NCBI GenBank assembly: GCA_902590775.1
Contig: CACIYC010000013.1
Location: 1 to 35,363 of the forward strand
Reading direction: 5' to 3'
Length of the DNA: 35,363 nt
Source of the DNA: an uncultured Prochlorococcus sp.
Lineage (GTDB): Bacteria > Cyanobacteriota > Cyanobacteriia > PCC-6307 > Cyanobiaceae
Position numbers and translations under genes: made by a program. Below, piece after piece: positions 33,239 through 35,363 of this stretch. How positions within the stretch are numbered: position 1 is the first letter of the stretch; each line of letters begins with the position of its first letter. Below the pieces are notes generated by a model. That model was not told the origin of the DNA and ran no database searches. It saw only the letters and a program-made list of their open reading frames with translations.

Positions 33239-34795
33239 TTAGTGCAAGAAATGTCTCTTACCTGTGAAGATCATAGATATATTTAATTCATTACAAGCTT
33301 CTATTGATAAATTATCTCTAATACTTCCACCAGGTTGAATAATTGCATTTACTCCATATTCTGAAGCAATCCTGACAGTATCGTCAAAAGGGAAAAATCC
33401 GTCACTTGCTAATACGCCATGTTTTGCTTTTGAACCAGCTGCTTCTAGAGCTATCTTTGCAGATCCAACTCTATTCATTTGACCAGCTCCTATACCAATA
33501 GTTTGTCCTAAACTGGCTATTGCTATTGCATTTGAGCGAACATGTCTAACTACTTTCCATGCAAAAGCTAAATCTTTTTCCTGTGAAATAGTCGGTTGCT
33601 TTTTAGTAACTACTTCCCAATGACTTTTATTAATTAATTCATCATCACTTTGTTGAACTAGTAAACCTCCAAGAATGCTTCTGATGTTATTTTTTTCAGC
33701 TTGATTAATACAGTCCTTTTTTAACTCAATAAGGCGTAAGTTTTTTTTCTCAGCAAGGAGAGACTTTGCCTCGTCTTCGAAAAAAGGTGCAACCACACAT
33801 TCTAAAAATAGACTTTTTAATTCATTTGCTGCATTGATATCTACAGAAGAATTCATTGCAACGATTCCTCCAAAGGCACTTGTTCGATCTGCATCCAGTG
33901 CTTTCTTAAGAGCACAAGAAATAGAATCGCCAATGGCTACTCCGCAAGGATTTGTATGTTTGATAACTACAGCAGCTTTTTCATATTCTGAATTTTTAAA
34001 GTCCTCTGCATAGCCAAATTCTCGGATAGTTGATAACGCAGCTTCTAAATCTAATAAATTGTTTGCACTAAGATCTTTTCCTTGCAATTTTTTGGCTCCG
34101 CCCCAGCCTTGACTTTTAGAGCTAAACCAAATGGCTTTTTGATGAGGATTTTCACCATATCGAAGAGTTTGTTTGATAGGGATAGAATCAATCCATTGAG
34201 TCGGTTTGGTTATTATTTTTGATTGCATCCATTTACTAATAGCAGCGTCGTAGCTTGCTGTATGTGTAAAAGCTTCTAGAGCAAATTCTTTTCGTAGATC
34301 TTGGGTAAGAGTATTATTCTTTATTGCATCAAGGAAAAGTTGGTATTGTGATGGTCTAGTTAGAATCGTTACTGATTCATGGTTTTTAGCGGCTGCACGA
34401 ACCATTGCCGGCCCACCAATATCAATATTTTCAATAGCTTCTTCCCAAGAAATGTTAGGGATTTCTATGGTTTCTTTAAATGGATATAGATTTACAACGA
34501 CTAAATCAATCCCAGTGATATTTTGTAGATCAAGATCTTTTTGATGAGATTTATCTTTTCTATTTGCAAGAATTCCTCCATGAACTTTTGGATGAAGAGT
34601 TTTTACCCTTCCTCCTAAAATTTCAGGTGATCCAGTGTAGTCAGAGACCCTTGTAACTGGGATTAAAGCCTCCTCTAAGGTTTTTGCAGTTCCTCCACTG
34701 GATATAATCTGAAATCCATATTGGCTTGTTAGAGCCTTTGCTAAAGGAATTATTCCTTCCTTATTGGAAACGCTTAATAGTGCAAGTGCTGGCAT
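33239..34795 (-). CDS. purH: Bifunctional AICAR transformylase / IMP cyclohydrolase
   Basis: The last two steps of IMP synthesis, using 10-formyl-tetrahydrofolate. N-terminal cyclohydrolase (MGS-like) domain: [59 protein letters not shown] (the TGSPE and GRVKTLHPK blocks, about residues 50-76). Transformylase domain: [24 protein letters not shown] with the catalytic K-H pair, and [11 protein letters not shown] near the end. The length of 518 residues is normal. Convergent with the DoxX gene, divergent from the esterase. Confidence 0.97.
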   Translation of the reverse strand: MPALALLSVSNKEGIIPLAKALTSQYGFQIISSGGTAKTLEEALIPVTRVSDYTGSPEILGGRVKTLHPKVHGGILANRKDKSHQKDLDLQNITGIDLVVVNLYPFKETIEIPNISWEEAIENIDIGGPAMVRAAAKNHESVTILTRPSQYQLFLDAIKNNTLTQDLRKEFALEAFTHTASYDAAISKWMQSKIITKPTQWIDSIPIKQTLRYGENPHQKAIWFSSKSQGWGGAKKLQGKDLSANNLLDLEAALSTIREFGYAEDFKNSEYEKAAVVIKHTNPCGVAIGDSISCALKKALDADRTSAFGGIVAMNSSVDINAANELKSLFLECVVAPFFEDEAKSLLAEKKNLRLIELKKDCINQAEKNNIRSILGGLLVQQSDDELINKSHWEVVTKKQPTISQEKDLAFAWKVVRHVRSNAIAIASLGQTIGIGAGQMNRVGSAKIALEAAGSKAKHGVLASDGFFPFDDTVRIASEYGVNAIIQPGGSIRDNLSIEACNELNISMIFTGKRHFLH

Positions 34796-34833
34796 AGGAG
34801 AAAATTAAAGGCTTTCCAAGAGTTAACTTACGC

Positions 34834-35363
34834 ATGAGTGTGCAAAATTGCTTTATGGGAGAAGAAGTCTTTTGTTTTCCTTTTGAAATGGCTACTCATC
34901 GTTTAATTTTGCTTCATGGATGGGGTGCTGATGCAGAGGATTTAGTCCCTTTAGGGAAGTTTTTAATTGAGAAGATTGATAAGAATATTGAATTAGTTTC
35001 TCTTCGTGCTCCTGATGAGCATCCTCAAGGCTTAGGAAGGCAGTGGTATAGCTTATTCCCTGCAAATTGGTCTGAAGCCAAAAAGGCCGTAAATGATCTT
35101 AAAGTTCGTTTGAAAAAAATTTCAACTTCGCAAATACCTTTAGAAAAAACAGTATTACTAGGATTCTCTCAGGGAGGTGCAATGGCAATTGCTACTGGTG
35201 CAAGCATGCCTTTTGCTGGATTGATTGGTTGCAGCGCTTATCCACACCCTGATTTTATACCTCCTGAAATATCTCCTGATATATTCCTTACACATGGTAC
35301 AAACGACTCTTTAGTTCCCATAATTGCATCACAAGAACTTTTGAATTTATTTGAAAAAACTAA
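34834..35363 (+). CDS. Alpha/beta-hydrolase (carboxylesterase/phospholipase-like), 3' end cut
   Basis: An open frame from the ATG at 34834 to the window edge, at least 176 codons. The alpha/beta-hydrolase features are RLILLHGWGADAEDLVPLG with the oxyanion HGWG (about residues 22-40), the QWYSLFP block, the nucleophile elbow GFSQGGAMA (serine at about 116), and the acid-loop THGTNDSLVP (D at about 162). The final histidine is beyond the window. It resembles the acyl-protein thioesterase/carboxylesterase group. ATGs at 34855 and 34888 are possible later starts. Confidence 0.88.
   Translation, partial: MSVQNCFMGEEVFCFPFEMATHRLILLHGWGADAEDLVPLGKFLIEKIDKNIELVSLRAPDEHPQGLGRQWYSLFPANWSEAKKAVNDLKVRLKKISTSQIPLEKTVLLGFSQGGAMAIATGASMPFAGLIGCSAYPHPDFIPPEISPDIFLTHGTNDSLVPIIASQELLNLFEKT

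Noticed and set aside
1-35363. Mobile elements, CRISPR arrays, phage genes, toxin-antitoxin or defence systems, rRNA genes, known picocyanobacterial small RNAs (Yfr1, Yfr2-5, 6S)
   Set aside because: No transposase or integrase motif, regular direct-repeat array, phage structural gene, rRNA sequence or Yfr1/Yfr2-type motif was found by eye; gene content is core throughout.

Overview
The window (35,363 bases, AT-rich, roughly one-third GC by eye) looks like a piece of a Prochlorococcus chromosome, probably a low-light-type or related lineage. Reasons: very compact spacing, low GC, photosystem II genes psbH, psbN and psbI, ntcA, crtR, a Prochlorococcus-type ammonium transporter, and a gene order that I recall from this genus (coaBC, pyrB, mpg, gatC, crtR, ileS, trmB, glmM, txlA, thyX, dcd, cobO-like, ntcA, pth, psbH, psbN, psbI, leuD, leuC, cinA, glyA, murJ, sfsA, amt1, ispH, doxX, purH). 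It is core housekeeping DNA. I see no insertion sequence, prophage, CRISPR array, rRNA operon or defence island.

Layout. 1-744: a broken coaBC whose middle part lies on the + strand, joined head-to-head to its own N-terminus on the - strand; this is most likely an amplification or assembly chimera at a contig end. 930-1559: two small + genes, the second a Ycf20-type protein. 1551-3232: mpg and pyrB (-). 3299-4389: a creatininase-family gene overlapping gatC (+). 4403-5573: crtR and tRNA-Leu(UAG) (-). 5788-9268: a Ycf66-like membrane protein and ileS (+). 9340-12773: DUF3177 (-), trmB (+), glmM (-), txlA (+). 12779-14687: an operon cobO-like/dcd/thyX (-) with a near-perfect NrdR-box palindrome at its head. 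14785-17083: ntcA behind a textbook-spaced NtcA-activated promoter, then DUF3084 and a YqgF/RuvX-like gene. 17067-18453: DUF3146, pth, tatA, psbH (-). 18540-21204: psbN, psbI and a large OstA/LptD-like gene (+). 21210-26027: leuD, leuC, cinA, glyA and tRNA-Arg(ACG) (-). 26079-26984: three small + genes. 26971-28581: murJ (-). 28665-29414: sfsA (+). 29428-29553: a 41-residue membrane ORF (-). 29712-33204: amt1 with a strong terminator, ispH and a DoxX-family gene (+). 33239-34795: purH (-). 34834-end: an esterase (+), cut by the window edge.

Themes. Nitrogen control: ntcA and amt1 both have NtcA-type sites upstream. Deoxynucleotide supply: dcd and thyX, which feed dTMP synthesis, are joined to a cobalamin adenosyltransferase homologue that has lost its Walker A motif, under what looks like an NrdR operator. 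Photosynthesis: PSII small subunits, zeaxanthin synthesis and a thylakoid thioredoxin-like protein. Envelope: glmM, murJ and a cyanobacterial LptD-like protein.

No clearly novel multi-gene system was found. The points most worth following are the inverted coaBC junction, the NrdR box with the degenerate CobO homologue, the missing canonical start of mpg, and the small membrane ORF diverging from amt1. Family assignments were made by eye from motifs, not by database search.
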